Assembly (NCBI RefSeq): GCF_001644645.1
Contig: NZ_CP011390.1
Coordinates: 2,848,001 to 2,912,000 of the forward strand
Source of the DNA: Flavisolibacter tropicus
Lineage (GTDB): Bacteria > Bacteroidota > Bacteroidia > Chitinophagales > Chitinophagaceae
Reading direction: 5' to 3'
Length of the DNA: 64,000 nucleotides
Positions 1-8,090 of this stretch are shown here, piece after piece. The notes below the pieces were generated by a model. That model made no database searches. It saw only the letters and a list, made by a program, of their open reading frames with translations, and was not told where the DNA came from. The number at the start of each line of letters is the position of its first letter. Position 1 is the stretch's first letter. A program made the translations under genes and the position numbers.

Positions 1-118
1 AGGCATTGCCCAAGCCGTTTGTACTATAAACGAAGTCTCTGAGATCCTTCAATGCGTTCAGGATGACAGAAGCCAGCCGCGTTAGGAATAGCAGGCTGGT
101 TGAGCCCAAAAGGTTAAA

Positions 119-221
119 CCTGAAACCAGAAACTTGCGACCTGAAATTTGAAATCAGAAATCTTGAAATTCTTCTCCTTTTTCCGTTTGCGATAACAATT
201 TCAAACCTCAACTATCAAATC
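119..221. repeat. Degenerate heptad repeat tract
   Basis: Six consecutive 7-mers of type CCTGAAA/TTTGAAA/TCAGAAA run from 119 to 160. A complementary-sense series of type TCAAACC/TCAACTA/TCAAATC lies at 201-221. Positions 1-118 before it show no gene; the stretch around 36-68 (agatccttcaatgcgttc...) resembles a common intergenic filler. The open frame that runs through this tract into the next gene is not coding. Confidence 0.6.
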
Positions 222-290
222 AAAGAAATCCTGCTAATCCTTTCTAAATCCTGTTCATCTGCGGTCAATCTTTTCGTACAATTGCACCTT

Positions 291-692
291 ATGCGTAAAG
301 TAGAACATATCGGTATTGCAGTAAAGTCTTTAACAGACTCCGTTCCTCTTTTTGAAAAGCTTTTAAACACACCTTGCTACAAAACAGAAGCCGTAGAAAG
401 CGAAAAGGTAACAACCGCCTTTTTCCAAACAGGAGAAACAAAGATCGAACTGGTTGAAAGCAGTTCACCCGATGGTGTGATAGCTAAGTTTATTGAAAAA
501 AAGGGCGAAGGCCTGCATCATATTGCTTTTGATGTTGCCGATATCTATGCCGAAATGAAGCGCTTACAAAGCGAAGGCTTTACGCTGTTAAACGAAACAC
601 CCAAAAAAGGAGCTGACAATAAACTCGTTTGCTTCCTTCACCCTAAGGGAACCAATGGTGTTTTGATTGAGCTTTGCCAAGAGCAACCCTAA
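291..692 (+). CDS. mce: Methylmalonyl-CoA epimerase
   Basis: This 133-residue VOC/glyoxalase-fold protein should interconvert (2R)- and (2S)-methylmalonyl-CoA in propionate/succinate metabolism. It opens with a metal-ligand histidine in VEHIGIAV, has the second in GLHHIAFDV near residue 81, and ends with the conserved segment GTNGVLIELCQ that carries the glutamate ligand. The length is normal for the family. I start it at the ATG at 291. The frame stays open upstream to 63, but that part is repeat-derived sequence. It converges with the next gene, and the two stop codons overlap by 4 nt. Confidence 0.9.
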   Translation: MRKVEHIGIAVKSLTDSVPLFEKLLNTPCYKTEAVESEKVTTAFFQTGETKIELVESSSPDGVIAKFIEKKGEGLHHIAFDVADIYAEMKRLQSEGFTLLNETPKKGADNKLVCFLHPKGTNGVLIELCQEQP

Positions 693-1240
693 TCTTTGGA
701 AGCATTTGGCTTGGCAGGTATTGCCGATTCAAGACTTAACTTGTTTTTCTGCGCAAAGTTGTGTTGTGCATTTGTGAAATGCTTATCCAGCTCTGCTTCC
801 TCTGCCGTTAAGGATTGCGTTATTGCTATTGCCCGTTGAGCATCTGCTGCACTAACTTTATTACCTTTTGAATTGATGACCAGCAGGGTCTTATACTCGT
901 TATCAAATATGCGCTTATAGAAAGTAAAATTATTCACCGCTGCATTGCGAAACGCAGTATCGCCCTTATAATCACTCATGGCCGATAAATCAGTCAGGTA
1001 CTCACCTGTTATACGACTACTCTTTTGCAAAACAGCCTGTGCAGAGTCTTCATCAAAAGCTGACGCAGCCGTAAATTGATCAATAAGCCTTGCCACCTCT
1101 TGCTGGCGGGTAATAATATAGTCATTGTATTCCGTAGGCGTTTTAAACTGAATACCATTTCTGCCAGTAGCTTTTGGTGCGGTATTACAGGCAGCTGCAA
1201 TCAAGAGAATGGTTAAAAGGGGTAGTATGTATTTTCGCAT
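689..1240 (-). CDS. Putative lipoprotein, unknown function
   Basis: This 183-residue protein begins with a basic MRKY, a hydrophobic stretch and a lipobox-like LIAAAC, so it is probably exported and lipidated. The mature part is mostly helical and charged, with no Cys or His clusters and no recognisable catalytic motif. It reads like a periplasmic helical-bundle lipoprotein. The 3' end overlaps the mce stop codon by 4 nt in convergent orientation. I do not recognise the family. Confidence 0.75.
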   Translation of the reverse strand: MRKYILPLLTILLIAAACNTAPKATGRNGIQFKTPTEYNDYIITRQQEVARLIDQFTAASAFDEDSAQAVLQKSSRITGEYLTDLSAMSDYKGDTAFRNAAVNNFTFYKRIFDNEYKTLLVINSKGNKVSAADAQRAIAITQSLTAEEAELDKHFTNAQHNFAQKNKLSLESAIPAKPNASKD

Positions 1241-1258
1241 GGTACTACCAATATAAAT

Positions 1259-1288
1259 AAAAACCTCCAGTTCATACTGGAGGTTTTT
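1259..1288 (-). terminator. Rho-independent terminator (bidirectional)
   Basis: An 8-bp perfect stem (cctccagt 1264-1271, actggagg 1276-1283) with a 4-nt loop is flanked by an A-run on one side and a T-run on the other. It lies 22 nt past the stop of the minus-strand gene at 1310-2278. Confidence 0.85.
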
Positions 1289-1309
1289 ATTATGGCAGTT
1301 TCACTAGGA

Positions 1310-2278
1310 CTACAATAGGATCTGCTTATTTACTTGTATATCTTGTTGATCAGAGACTGTTAGAATATAATTTCCTTTTACAGTAGCAGGAATAATCAGC
1401 TGTCCAACAGGCCTATTAATCTGTTGGCGGCTTACTACAGTACCATTAAAAGATACCAGCCTAACCTCTACCTGCCCTTGCACTTGTTTAGCAAATTGCA
1501 GAACAATGTTTCCACGAACGGCTGTAGCGTCTACGATATTATTGCCATCTGCTTTTACAATTCTTACCGAAGTGTACTCATAACGCTCATTCAGATCTAC
1601 TTGCTTAATACGGTAGTAGACAGTTTTAGAACTTGCGTTTTTGTCGGTATAGGAATAATTAGAAGTGTTATTTGAAGTTCCTGTTGCGCTTACCCTACCA
1701 ATAGCTTTCCAGTTTGAACCATCTTCACTACGCTCTATTTCATAATAATCAGCGCCGGACTCTTGCGAAGTAGCCCATTGCACAAATACATCTGTGCTTT
1801 TGCGTACAGCGCTAAAACCAAGGTATTTAACGGGTAAAACGACAGGTATTAAAAATCCAGTGGTTGCACTATTGGCAATGGCCGGACCGCTTATGACTAC
1901 TCCATTGCCAGGGTATTTCAAAGCGCCACCAATGCTAATAATTTGAGAAGCGTTTTTATCAGAAGAAATTGTACCACCAGCCATTACTTCAACAGTGCTG
2001 ACCGCATCGAGAACCAATTTTGCACCACCACCAGTGAATTGCAATGCCCCTTGAACTTGAATGTGGATATTGCTCACAGACAGATTTCTGTCAACAAGAA
2101 CGGTGTCATATGCCTTGATAATAACTGTGTCGCCAGGGTTAGGCGACCTGGTCAGATCCCATGTAGAATTATCCGACCACATTCCTTTTTTGATTTTGGA
2201 TTTAATAGGGGTTGCAGCAGCAGAGAAACTACTAACTATCAGCAGTAAGGCTAATAACTTCCTCATGGCACGGATCAT
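1310..2278 (-). CDS. Secreted beta-helix-like protein with T9SS-type C-terminal tail
   Basis: This 322-residue protein has a signal peptide ending near residue 22 (SSFSAAATP). A segment at about 30-130 beginning WSDNSTWDL resembles the G8/beta-helix starts of surface proteins. A fibronectin-III-like module follows at about 150-245 (YYEIERSEDGSNW, YSYTDKNA, YYRIKQVD). The last 75 residues look like a type-A T9SS sorting domain, with VRLVSFNGTVV, GNYILTVSD and a final lysine-containing QVNKQILL. It is probably exported by the type IX system to the surface or medium. No catalytic residues were seen. The start could also be Met5. A -7 promoter lies at 2359-2366. Confidence 0.7.
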   Translation of the reverse strand: MIRAMRKLLALLLIVSSFSAAATPIKSKIKKGMWSDNSTWDLTRSPNPGDTVIIKAYDTVLVDRNLSVSNIHIQVQGALQFTGGGAKLVLDAVSTVEVMAGGTISSDKNASQIISIGGALKYPGNGVVISGPAIANSATTGFLIPVVLPVKYLGFSAVRKSTDVFVQWATSQESGADYYEIERSEDGSNWKAIGRVSATGTSNNTSNYSYTDKNASSKTVYYRIKQVDLNERYEYTSVRIVKADGNNIVDATAVRGNIVLQFAKQVQGQVEVRLVSFNGTVVSRQQINRPVGQLIIPATVKGNYILTVSDQQDIQVNKQILL

Positions 2279-2299
2279 TTATTTTTTTAATTTATCCAA

Positions 2300-2352
2300 C
2301 TAAATAAAGCGACTACTGTTTTCTAAGGGATTTTTCTTACTGCTTTATTTAG
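2300..2352 (-). promoter_or_regulatory. 5'-UTR hairpin of the T9SS-type gene
   Basis: An 11-bp perfect inverted repeat (ctaaataaagc 2300-2310, gctttatttag 2342-2352) lies between the predicted -7 element and the start codon at 2278. It would fold in the roughly 80-nt leader. Its function is not known. Confidence 0.5.
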
Positions 2353-2358
2353 CGAGCG

Positions 2359-2366
2359 CAAAGATA
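2359..2366 (-). promoter_or_regulatory. Bacteroidota -7 promoter element
   Basis: The minus strand reads TATCTTTG, a full match to TAnnTTTG, about 80 nt upstream of the gene ending at 1310. Confidence 0.55.
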
Positions 2367-2778
2367 GCGGAGGAATTATATATAAACAAAATACTATTGG
2401 AAACACGGATCAATTGAGGATTTTCGCAGATAGATTGTAGTTAGTTATTATGTTTTGCACTACTATTTAGTACCACATTTCACTTAGACCGCGGCCACTA
2501 CTCAACTTTTTGCATAGTTGCGCTATATATACAACAATTGGGCACACACTAAGTTTTACTCTTACTTACTTAGTCCTTTATACCTAAATGAAACGCTTAG
2601 GTTTTATAGCCTATGACTTAGACTTACTTAGAAAAAAAGTGAAAATAAACAAGTAGGGCTATGCGGATAAAAGTCACAACAGCATAATCTCCCTGAAGAG
2701 GTAAAGCGAAACGTATAAACAGAAAACGTTCTTCCTGAATAGAGCAGAAACTTAAAAAGGGGGAATGGAGATGTACGT
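2367..2778. other. Noncoding gap, no gene seen
   Basis: AT-rich sequence with stop codons in all frames apart from a short low-complexity frame. A run of imperfect 'acttacttag' words lies at about 2560-2635. I see no RNA gene or mobile-element remnant. Confidence 0.6.
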
Positions 2779-3513
2779 TTATTCCTGAATACCGGGAGAG
2801 TCGGCATTGGCAATGCCCATTTTCTCTACGGCCAATTGGGCAGCAATCTGAGAGGCATCTTTTTTATTAAAGGCCTTTCCTTCTGCAATGATCTTTCCGT
2901 TAATAACAGCGGCTATTGTAAAGAGGCGGCGGCCATTTTCCAACTGTTCATTGACGGTTTCAAACTCTAGTTGTTTACCGTTTTTGTTGGCCCACCCATA
3001 CAGTTTGTTCTTATGGTTGATCTCCAGGATTTCAAGATCATCCATATACATGTGAGGAATGATAATGCGTTCGGTAACCCAGCGAGCCGTTTTTTTATAG
3101 CCTTTATCCAGGTAAACAGCGCCTACTAAGGCTTCCAAGGTGTTACCAAAAATCTGGCTGGTTTTTAAAGATGCGTCGGCTTTATTGTACAGGGTAATTT
3201 TTTTCAACCCCATTTTCACCGCAATTTCATTCAGCTGCTGACGGTTTACCATCTTGCTGCGCATTTCGGTTAAAAAACCTTCTTCTCTATAAGGATAACG
3301 CTTGAATAAGTATTCGGCTACCAAGGCGCTCAAAATAGCATCACCCAGGTACTCTAAGCGCTCGTTGTTTTCATCGCTGGTTTCTTTAATTGAACGATGG
3401 GTCAATGCCGTTTTATAAAGCGCCGCTTCGCCAGGGGTATACCCTAATACACCTTTCAATTGCTTCTTGAAAGTTGACCCAGAATGTTTCTTAAAGGGGT
3501 TCCAGAAATCCAC
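2779..3513 (-). CDS. rnc: Ribonuclease III
   Basis: This 244-residue protein cleaves double-stranded RNA in rRNA processing and mRNA decay. The RNase III signature ERLEYLGDAIL lies at 51-61, with catalytic E54 and D58. The second acidic site is in NTLEALVGAVYLDKG. A double-stranded-RNA-binding domain fills about 165-232, ending in KKDASQIAAQLAVEKM. The length is typical. It follows acpP and fabF on the same strand, the usual bacterial order, but a terminator-like hairpin separates it from fabF. Confidence 0.95.
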   Translation of the reverse strand: MDFWNPFKKHSGSTFKKQLKGVLGYTPGEAALYKTALTHRSIKETSDENNERLEYLGDAILSALVAEYLFKRYPYREEGFLTEMRSKMVNRQQLNEIAVKMGLKKITLYNKADASLKTSQIFGNTLEALVGAVYLDKGYKKTARWVTERIIIPHMYMDDLEILEINHKNKLYGWANKNGKQLEFETVNEQLENGRRLFTIAAVINGKIIAEGKAFNKKDASQIAAQLAVEKMGIANADSPGIQE

Positions 3514-3538
3514 AACCGAATTTGATAGTCAAAAAAAT

Positions 3539-3579
3539 AAAAAGTCGTAACAATTACCCGAAGGAAGCTACGACTTTTT
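3539..3579 (-). terminator. Terminator downstream of fabF
   Basis: An 11-bp stem (aaaaagtcgta 3539-3549, tacgacttttt 3569-3579) with a 19-nt loop and T-run ends. It lies between fabF and rnc, so rnc may depend on read-through or on its own promoter. Confidence 0.7.
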
Positions 3580-3602
3580 TCTAATGCATTTCCAGAAGAC
3601 TT

Positions 3603-4853
3603 TTATTGATACTTCTTAAAGATCACACAGGCATTATGTCCACCAAAACCAAATGTATTACTTAAGGCTGCATTTACCACGCGCTTTTGCGCTTCACCAA
3701 AAGTGAAGTTCAGACGTGGATCTAATTCAGGATCGTCAGTAAAGTGGTTAATCGTTGGCGGCACAATATCATTTTGCACGCTCATGATACATGCTATAGC
3801 TTCTATAACACCGGCAGCACCCAGACAGTGACCTGTCATAGACTTGGTAGAGCTGATGTTAAGGTTGTAGGCATGTTCACCAAATACGGCTTGAATAGCT
3901 TTTACTTCGGCAATATCACCTAATGGTGTAGAAGTACCGTGTGTATTTATGTAATCTATTTCAGTTGGCTGCATACCTGCATCGTCCAAAGCCTGGATCA
4001 TTACATTTTTAGCACCCAGTCCTTCCGGATGAGGGGCTGTAATATGGTGTGCATCAGCTGTTGCACCGGCACCAGCTACTTCGCAATAGATCTTAGCGCC
4101 ACGGGCCAAGGCATGCTCCAGTTCTTCAAATACTAATACACCGGCGCCTTCACCCATTACAAAGCCATCACGGTCTTTGTCGTAAGGACGGCTAGCGGTT
4201 TTAGGATCATCGTTACGCTCGCTCAGGGCCTTCATGGCATTAAAGCCACCTACGCCCGCTTCAGAGATAACACTTTCCGCACCACCCGTAATAATAATAT
4301 CTGATTTTCCTAAACGAATCAGGTTCAAGGCCTCCATCATAGCATTCGAGCTGGAAGCGCAAGCGCTTACAACTGAGAAGTTTGGGCCTCTGAAACCATG
4401 TCGCATAGAAATATGACCTGCGGCAATATCAGAAATCATTTTAGGGATAAAGAAAGGGTTGAAACGAGGCGTTCCATCGCCTTTTGCAAAATTCATTACT
4501 TCTTCCTGGAAGGTAATCAAGCCTCCAATACCGGAAGCAAAGACCACACCCACGCGATCTGGGTTTACATTGTCCTTATCAATTCCTGCATCTTGTACAG
4601 CAAAATCAGAGGCAACGAGAGCCGTTTGGGTAAAGCGGTCCAGTTTACGCGCTTCCTTTTTATCGAGATAATGCGTTGGATCAAAGTTCTTGATCTCACA
4701 GGCAAATCGGGTTTTGAACTTGGAGGCGTCGAACTGTGTAATGAAATCAGCCCCACTAACACCATTACGCAAATTATTCCAATACTCGGTAATGGAATTA
4801 CCCAACGGTGTCAAACATCCCATTCCTGTTACAACGATCCTTTTAAACTGCAT
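3603..4853 (-). CDS. fabF: 3-oxoacyl-ACP synthase II
   Basis: This 416-residue condensing enzyme elongates acyl-ACP with malonyl-ACP in type II fatty-acid synthesis. The catalytic triad is visible: Cys165 in VVSACASSSN, His305 in NTHGTSTPLGD and His342 in KSMTGHCLGAAG, with Lys337 just before it. The glycine-rich end FGFGGHNA is intact. The length is normal. It lies 106 nt downstream of acpP, its substrate carrier, with a hairpin in the gap. Confidence 0.97.
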   Translation of the reverse strand: MQFKRIVVTGMGCLTPLGNSITEYWNNLRNGVSGADFITQFDASKFKTRFACEIKNFDPTHYLDKKEARKLDRFTQTALVASDFAVQDAGIDKDNVNPDRVGVVFASGIGGLITFQEEVMNFAKGDGTPRFNPFFIPKMISDIAAGHISMRHGFRGPNFSVVSACASSSNAMMEALNLIRLGKSDIIITGGAESVISEAGVGGFNAMKALSERNDDPKTASRPYDKDRDGFVMGEGAGVLVFEELEHALARGAKIYCEVAGAGATADAHHITAPHPEGLGAKNVMIQALDDAGMQPTEIDYINTHGTSTPLGDIAEVKAIQAVFGEHAYNLNISSTKSMTGHCLGAAGVIEAIACIMSVQNDIVPPTINHFTDDPELDPRLNFTFGEAQKRVVNAALSNTFGFGGHNACVIFKKYQ

Positions 4854-4886
4854 ACAGCCTGCTGTAAAATTTTGTGTAAGAGAAAA

Positions 4887-4922
4887 CCGCCTTCACTGCT
4901 GCAATCACAGCCGAGAAGGCGG
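4887..4922 (-). terminator. Attenuator-like hairpin between acpP and fabF
   Basis: An 8-bp stem (ccgccttc 4887-4894, gaaggcgg 4915-4922) is followed on the minus strand by a T-rich run. A partial terminator here would let acpP mRNA exceed fabF mRNA, which fits the high cellular demand for ACP. Confidence 0.6.
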
Positions 4923-4959
4923 GTAAAGTTAATTCCGATTATCGGAAAGTAGTTTTTAA

Positions 4960-5196
4960 TTACTTGGCATGTTCTTCCAGGTAAGACACAGCCTGACCTA
5001 CGGTAGTAATTGTTTCAGCCTGCTCATCTGGAATAGAAATATTGAATTCCTTCTCGAATTCCATAATAAGCTCTACGGTGTCAAGAGAATCGGCTCCCAG
5101 ATCATTTGTAAAAGAAGCCTCGTTAGTTACTTCTCCTTCGTCAACGCCTAGTTTGTCAACTATGATCTTTTTTACTCTTGCTGCAATGTCTGACAT
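4960..5196 (-). CDS. acpP: Acyl carrier protein
   Basis: This 78-residue acidic helical carrier holds acyl chains on 4'-phosphopantetheine. The attachment site is Ser37 in [10 protein letters not shown]. Length and composition are typical. The start is the ATG at 5196 (MSDIAARV). The frame remains open further upstream, but a -7 promoter at 5230-5237 rules out a longer protein. First gene of acpP-fabF(-rnc). Confidence 0.96.
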   Translation of the reverse strand: MSDIAARVKKIIVDKLGVDEGEVTNEASFTNDLGADSLDTVELIMEFEKEFNISIPDEQAETITTVGQAVSYLEEHAK

Positions 5197-5229
5197 GTTG
5201 TAAAAAGTTTGGTTATGATTATAGTGGTG

Positions 5230-5237
5230 CAAAAATA
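5230..5237 (-). promoter_or_regulatory. -7 promoter element of acpP
   Basis: The minus strand reads TATTTTTG, a full TAnnTTTG match, 34 nt upstream of the acpP ATG. It fixes the acpP start. Confidence 0.7.
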
Positions 5238-5382
5238 TAGGTTTTTGATATAACTCACATTCTTCCGTAATAGTTGTTCTGCTCGCCAAAGTATTTACTT
5301 CTTTTTTAAAATGCAAACTGTAACCATTCCAGATTTGCCGTATGCGCAGATATTTGTAAATTGAGGCACCCAAACAGGAGCT

Positions 5383-5811
5383 ATGGCATTGAAAATCATT
5401 GATCACGGAAGCCAGGAATATCGTAAGATGGTGCAACTGCGCGACGACATCCTGCGGAAACCCCTTGGATTACATTTTACAGAAGAAGAATTAGAATCAG
5501 AAAAAGATAATTTATTAGTAGCCGCTTATGAAGACGATCGTATGCTAGGCTGCTGTATGCTGGTAGAGGAAGACCCGCAAACTGTACGTCTCCGCCAGAT
5601 GGCCGTAATGAACGACTTACAGGGAAAAGGCATTGGGAGCGCCCTAATGACCTTTGCGGAAAACCTGGCGCGGGACCGCGGTTTCAGAAGAATTACCATG
5701 CATGCCCGAAAGAACGCCTTAGGCTTTTATGAAAAAATGGGATATAAGAAAGTAGGCGAAGAGTTTCAAGAAATCACTATCCCTCACTACGTGATGGAAA
5801 AACAACTATAG
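5383..5811 (+). CDS. GNAT-family N-acetyltransferase
   Basis: This 142-residue protein has the acetyl-CoA-binding motif A as [15 protein letters not shown] (about 84-98). The usual C-terminal [15 protein letters not shown] follows, where the Tyr often acts as general acid. The N-terminal half ([17 protein letters not shown]) resembles the YjcF/ElaA-like subgroup. The substrate cannot be told from sequence. It is divergent from acpP and followed by a strong terminator. Confidence 0.85.
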   Translation: MALKIIDHGSQEYRKMVQLRDDILRKPLGLHFTEEELESEKDNLLVAAYEDDRMLGCCMLVEEDPQTVRLRQMAVMNDLQGKGIGSALMTFAENLARDRGFRRITMHARKNALGFYEKMGYKKVGEEFQEITIPHYVMEKQL

Positions 5812-5902
5812 AACAGAACCAGGATTTATAGGATATAGGATTGTAAGAGATTATGAGGAAATTATAATTGAATTTTAATCATTCCTGATTATAAACAACA
5901 AT

Positions 5903-5940
5903 AAAGAAAGGGGGACGCTAATTAGCGTCCCCCTTTCTTT
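5903..5940 (+). terminator. Strong bidirectional terminator
   Basis: An 18-bp perfect inverted repeat, aaagaaagggggacgcta against its complement, with a 2-nt centre and A/T-rich ends. It serves the GNAT gene and probably also the convergent gene ending at 6050. Confidence 0.85.
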
Positions 5941-6049
5941 ATCAATGATTTTCAATAATCTGTCATTATTCGTTTTTCAGCACTCAGCTCACTTCCTCAT
6001 CCCTCTACTTGCTGCGTTCACGGTTCACGGAACTTACCACTCACTCCCA

Positions 6050-6532
6050 TCATGCCTTCTTCTGAATCTTTTCTTTAAACAGCTGCCGTATCTCAAAAAT
6101 GGCATCGCTGCTACCAAAACTGCTCTTAGGTACTAAAAAGAAAGAGCGTGGATCAAAGTATAAGTGAAAGAAATTGGGTGTTTCAATAAACTTTGTCAGC
6201 GACGACCACTGCCAGGAGCGGGAACCACGTTCATTGCCTAAGGAAAAGAAATCATTTTCAAACTCCATAGTAAAATGATCCCGGAAAGTGGCAGCCCTCC
6301 GGTATACAGCTCCTGGAAGAACAAACCAGATAGAGATCATAATAAAGATCCACAATAATGATCCTATCAAAAAAGCCAGCGGTGTTACTTTTTTGAAATA
6401 GAACAAAGCGGCAGAAAACAAGGCAAAGACATTTACCAGTATGATCATGACCCGAATCTCGGGCCGCGACAGAAAGTGGAAGCGCAACGCTTGCAATACC
6501 TGTCTTTTATCGTACGAAAAATTAACGGTCAT
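6050..6532 (-). CDS. YcxB-like membrane protein
   Basis: This 160-residue protein has two adjacent membrane segments (about 28-47 and 51-73) followed by a soluble domain. The order matches the YcxB-like family: an FSYDK start, FRDHFTMEFENDFF, and WSSLTKFIETPNFFHLYF. The family is of unknown function. It shares the terminator at 5903-5940 with the gene opposite. Confidence 0.7.
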   Translation of the reverse strand: MTVNFSYDKRQVLQALRFHFLSRPEIRVMIILVNVFALFSAALFYFKKVTPLAFLIGSLLWIFIMISIWFVLPGAVYRRAATFRDHFTMEFENDFFSLGNERGSRSWQWSSLTKFIETPNFFHLYFDPRSFFLVPKSSFGSSDAIFEIRQLFKEKIQKKA

Positions 6533-6637
6533 GGGATGAAGGTACAGTTAGCCTACATTTTACACACATTCTGTTTCAACTATTTTTGCGCAATCACTCC
6601 AATAAGACCTGGCCACTAAAGGGGAGGCACACAGAGG

Positions 6638-7084
6638 AAATGGCGGATGTAGGGATGGCGGACGGCTGATTTGGGTTGACAGGTTAACAAGTTGATAAGT
6701 TGACAAGGAAGGGAATAATGAACAAGGAACATGGAATGATGAAGGAAGAAGGGAGGAAATGTTCAATGCTCAACGCTCAATAAGCAATGATCAGTAATGA
6801 ATAGTTATTGATAATTGAAGAAAACTCGTACTGCCGGATTCACCTTTCACGTTTGACGTTTCACGCGCCCAGCCTTCTCCCTTTTATAGGTCGGGGTGTG
6901 TGGCTGGCTGAGTTTACGGGTTTGGCAAAGGCTGTTTCTATGTTATGAGGAAAAGCAACTTATAGAGACTAAATATTCAAATACTTGGAATGGTACAGCA
7001 AGAACAAACACCCAATTAACTGGATGAAGACACTGTAATCAGAAACAATTTCAAATCTCAAACTCCAAATATCAAATCCTTAAT
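6638..7084. repeat. Heptad-repeat tract and noncoding gap
   Basis: The whole gap from 6533 to 7152 has no gene. It holds several heptad series: TCAATGC/TCAACGC/TCAATAA at 6763-6804; CGTGAAA type on the minus strand at 6843-6865; and TCAAATC/TCAAACT/CCAAATA at 7051-7078. Positions 6673-6762 form a block nearly identical to 11791-11880. The segment just before it (around 6640-6673, ggcggatgtaggg-like) recurs near 11695 and 19250. Confidence 0.75.
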
Positions 7085-7106
7085 CCCCAAATCTATGATA
7101 TAAAAA

Positions 7107-7131
7107 AAAGCCCTGCAGGCTGCAGGGCTTT
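7107..7131 (-). terminator. Terminator of the DksA-like gene
   Basis: An 11-bp stem (aaagccctgca 7107-7117, tgcagggcttt 7121-7131) with a 3-nt loop. An A-run on the plus strand becomes a U-run on the minus-strand transcript. Confidence 0.85.
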
Positions 7132-7152
7132 ATAGAGATAATACGTTTTCGC

Positions 7153-8085
7153 TTATTTATTCATCATTTGTTTAGCTTCAATGCTTAAGGTAGCATGCGG
7201 TACAGCACGCAGACGAGCCTTATCAATCAGCTTACCTGTAACGCGGCATACACCATATGTTTTATTTTCTATGCGCATGATTGCTTTTTCCAAGTGATCA
7301 ATAAACTGAATTTGGCGGCTGGCCATCTGGCTCAATTGTTCGCGTTCCATGCTCATGCTTCCATCTTCCATGGTCATGTAACGTCCATCTTCAATGTCTC
7401 CGCTCTCATCTTTACGTGTAATTAATCCCTGCAAATAGGCCAATTCTTTCTTGGCGGTATCCAACTTACGATTAATTAAATCTCTGAACTCTGCTAGCTC
7501 TGCATCTGAATAACGCATGGTAGGTCCTGTATGTTCTTGTGTTTGGTTACGAATGTCTAATACTGACTTTGTAAAATCCGGTTCATACTTTACAGATTTA
7601 GTAGTAGATGTCTTAGGAATAACAACTGGTTTAGCGGGTTCTTTCTTAGCAGGCGCTGCTTTAACAGGCGCCTTTACTGTGGATTTTACTTCCTGAACCG
7701 GCTTTACAGCAACAGGCTGCTTTACGGCAGGCTCTGCGGTTTTCTTTACAGGGGCTGGAGCTGGCTTTACTGCTACTTTTTCGGGAGCAGCTTTCTTGGC
7801 GACAGGAGCCGACTTTGTGGCAACCGGGGCCGCTTTCTTTATGGGCTCTACTTTTTTGGCAGGAGCTGCTTTTTTAGGAGCAACTGCTACCTTCTTAGCA
7901 GGGGCCGCTTTTTTAGCAGGGGCTGCTTTCTTGGCAGCTACTTTTTTAGCTGGCGCGGCTTTAACTGCTGTTTTTGTATTCTTAGGTGCAACTGCTTTTT
8001 TAGCTACCGCTGCCTTTACAGCGGGTTTTGCGCTTTTAGCCGGCTTAGCTGCTGGCTTCTTTGTTGCGGATTTTTTGGTTGCCAT
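7153..8085 (-). CDS. TraR/DksA-like protein with long Lys/Ala/Pro-rich N-terminal tail
   Basis: Residues 1-175 of 310 are histone-H1/AlgP-like and very basic, built of repeated KKAAPAKK-type words. The C-terminal 125 residues are a TraR/DksA-type coiled coil (about 190-270) followed by the zinc-finger region. That region is degenerate: YGVCRVTGKLI keeps a single Cys, so a four-Cys zinc site cannot form. Family knowledge suggests binding in the RNA polymerase secondary channel; the tail suggests nucleic-acid binding. It starts 5 nt after the ileS stop, so it is probably cotranscribed with ileS and ends at the hairpin at 7107-7131. Confidence 0.8.
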   Translation of the reverse strand: MATKKSATKKPAAKPAKSAKPAVKAAVAKKAVAPKNTKTAVKAAPAKKVAAKKAAPAKKAAPAKKVAVAPKKAAPAKKVEPIKKAAPVATKSAPVAKKAAPEKVAVKPAPAPVKKTAEPAVKQPVAVKPVQEVKSTVKAPVKAAPAKKEPAKPVVIPKTSTTKSVKYEPDFTKSVLDIRNQTQEHTGPTMRYSDAELAEFRDLINRKLDTAKKELAYLQGLITRKDESGDIEDGRYMTMEDGSMSMEREQLSQMASRQIQFIDHLEKAIMRIENKTYGVCRVTGKLIDKARLRAVPHATLSIEAKQMMNK

Positions 8086-8090
8086 ACGGT

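Noticed and set aside
63..290. N-terminal extension of methylmalonyl-CoA epimerase
   Set aside because: It is encoded by heptad filler. The family N-terminus begins at the ATG at 291.
4398..4952. Plus-strand open frame opposite fabF
   Set aside because: It is antisense to a fully conserved gene, with no signal of its own.
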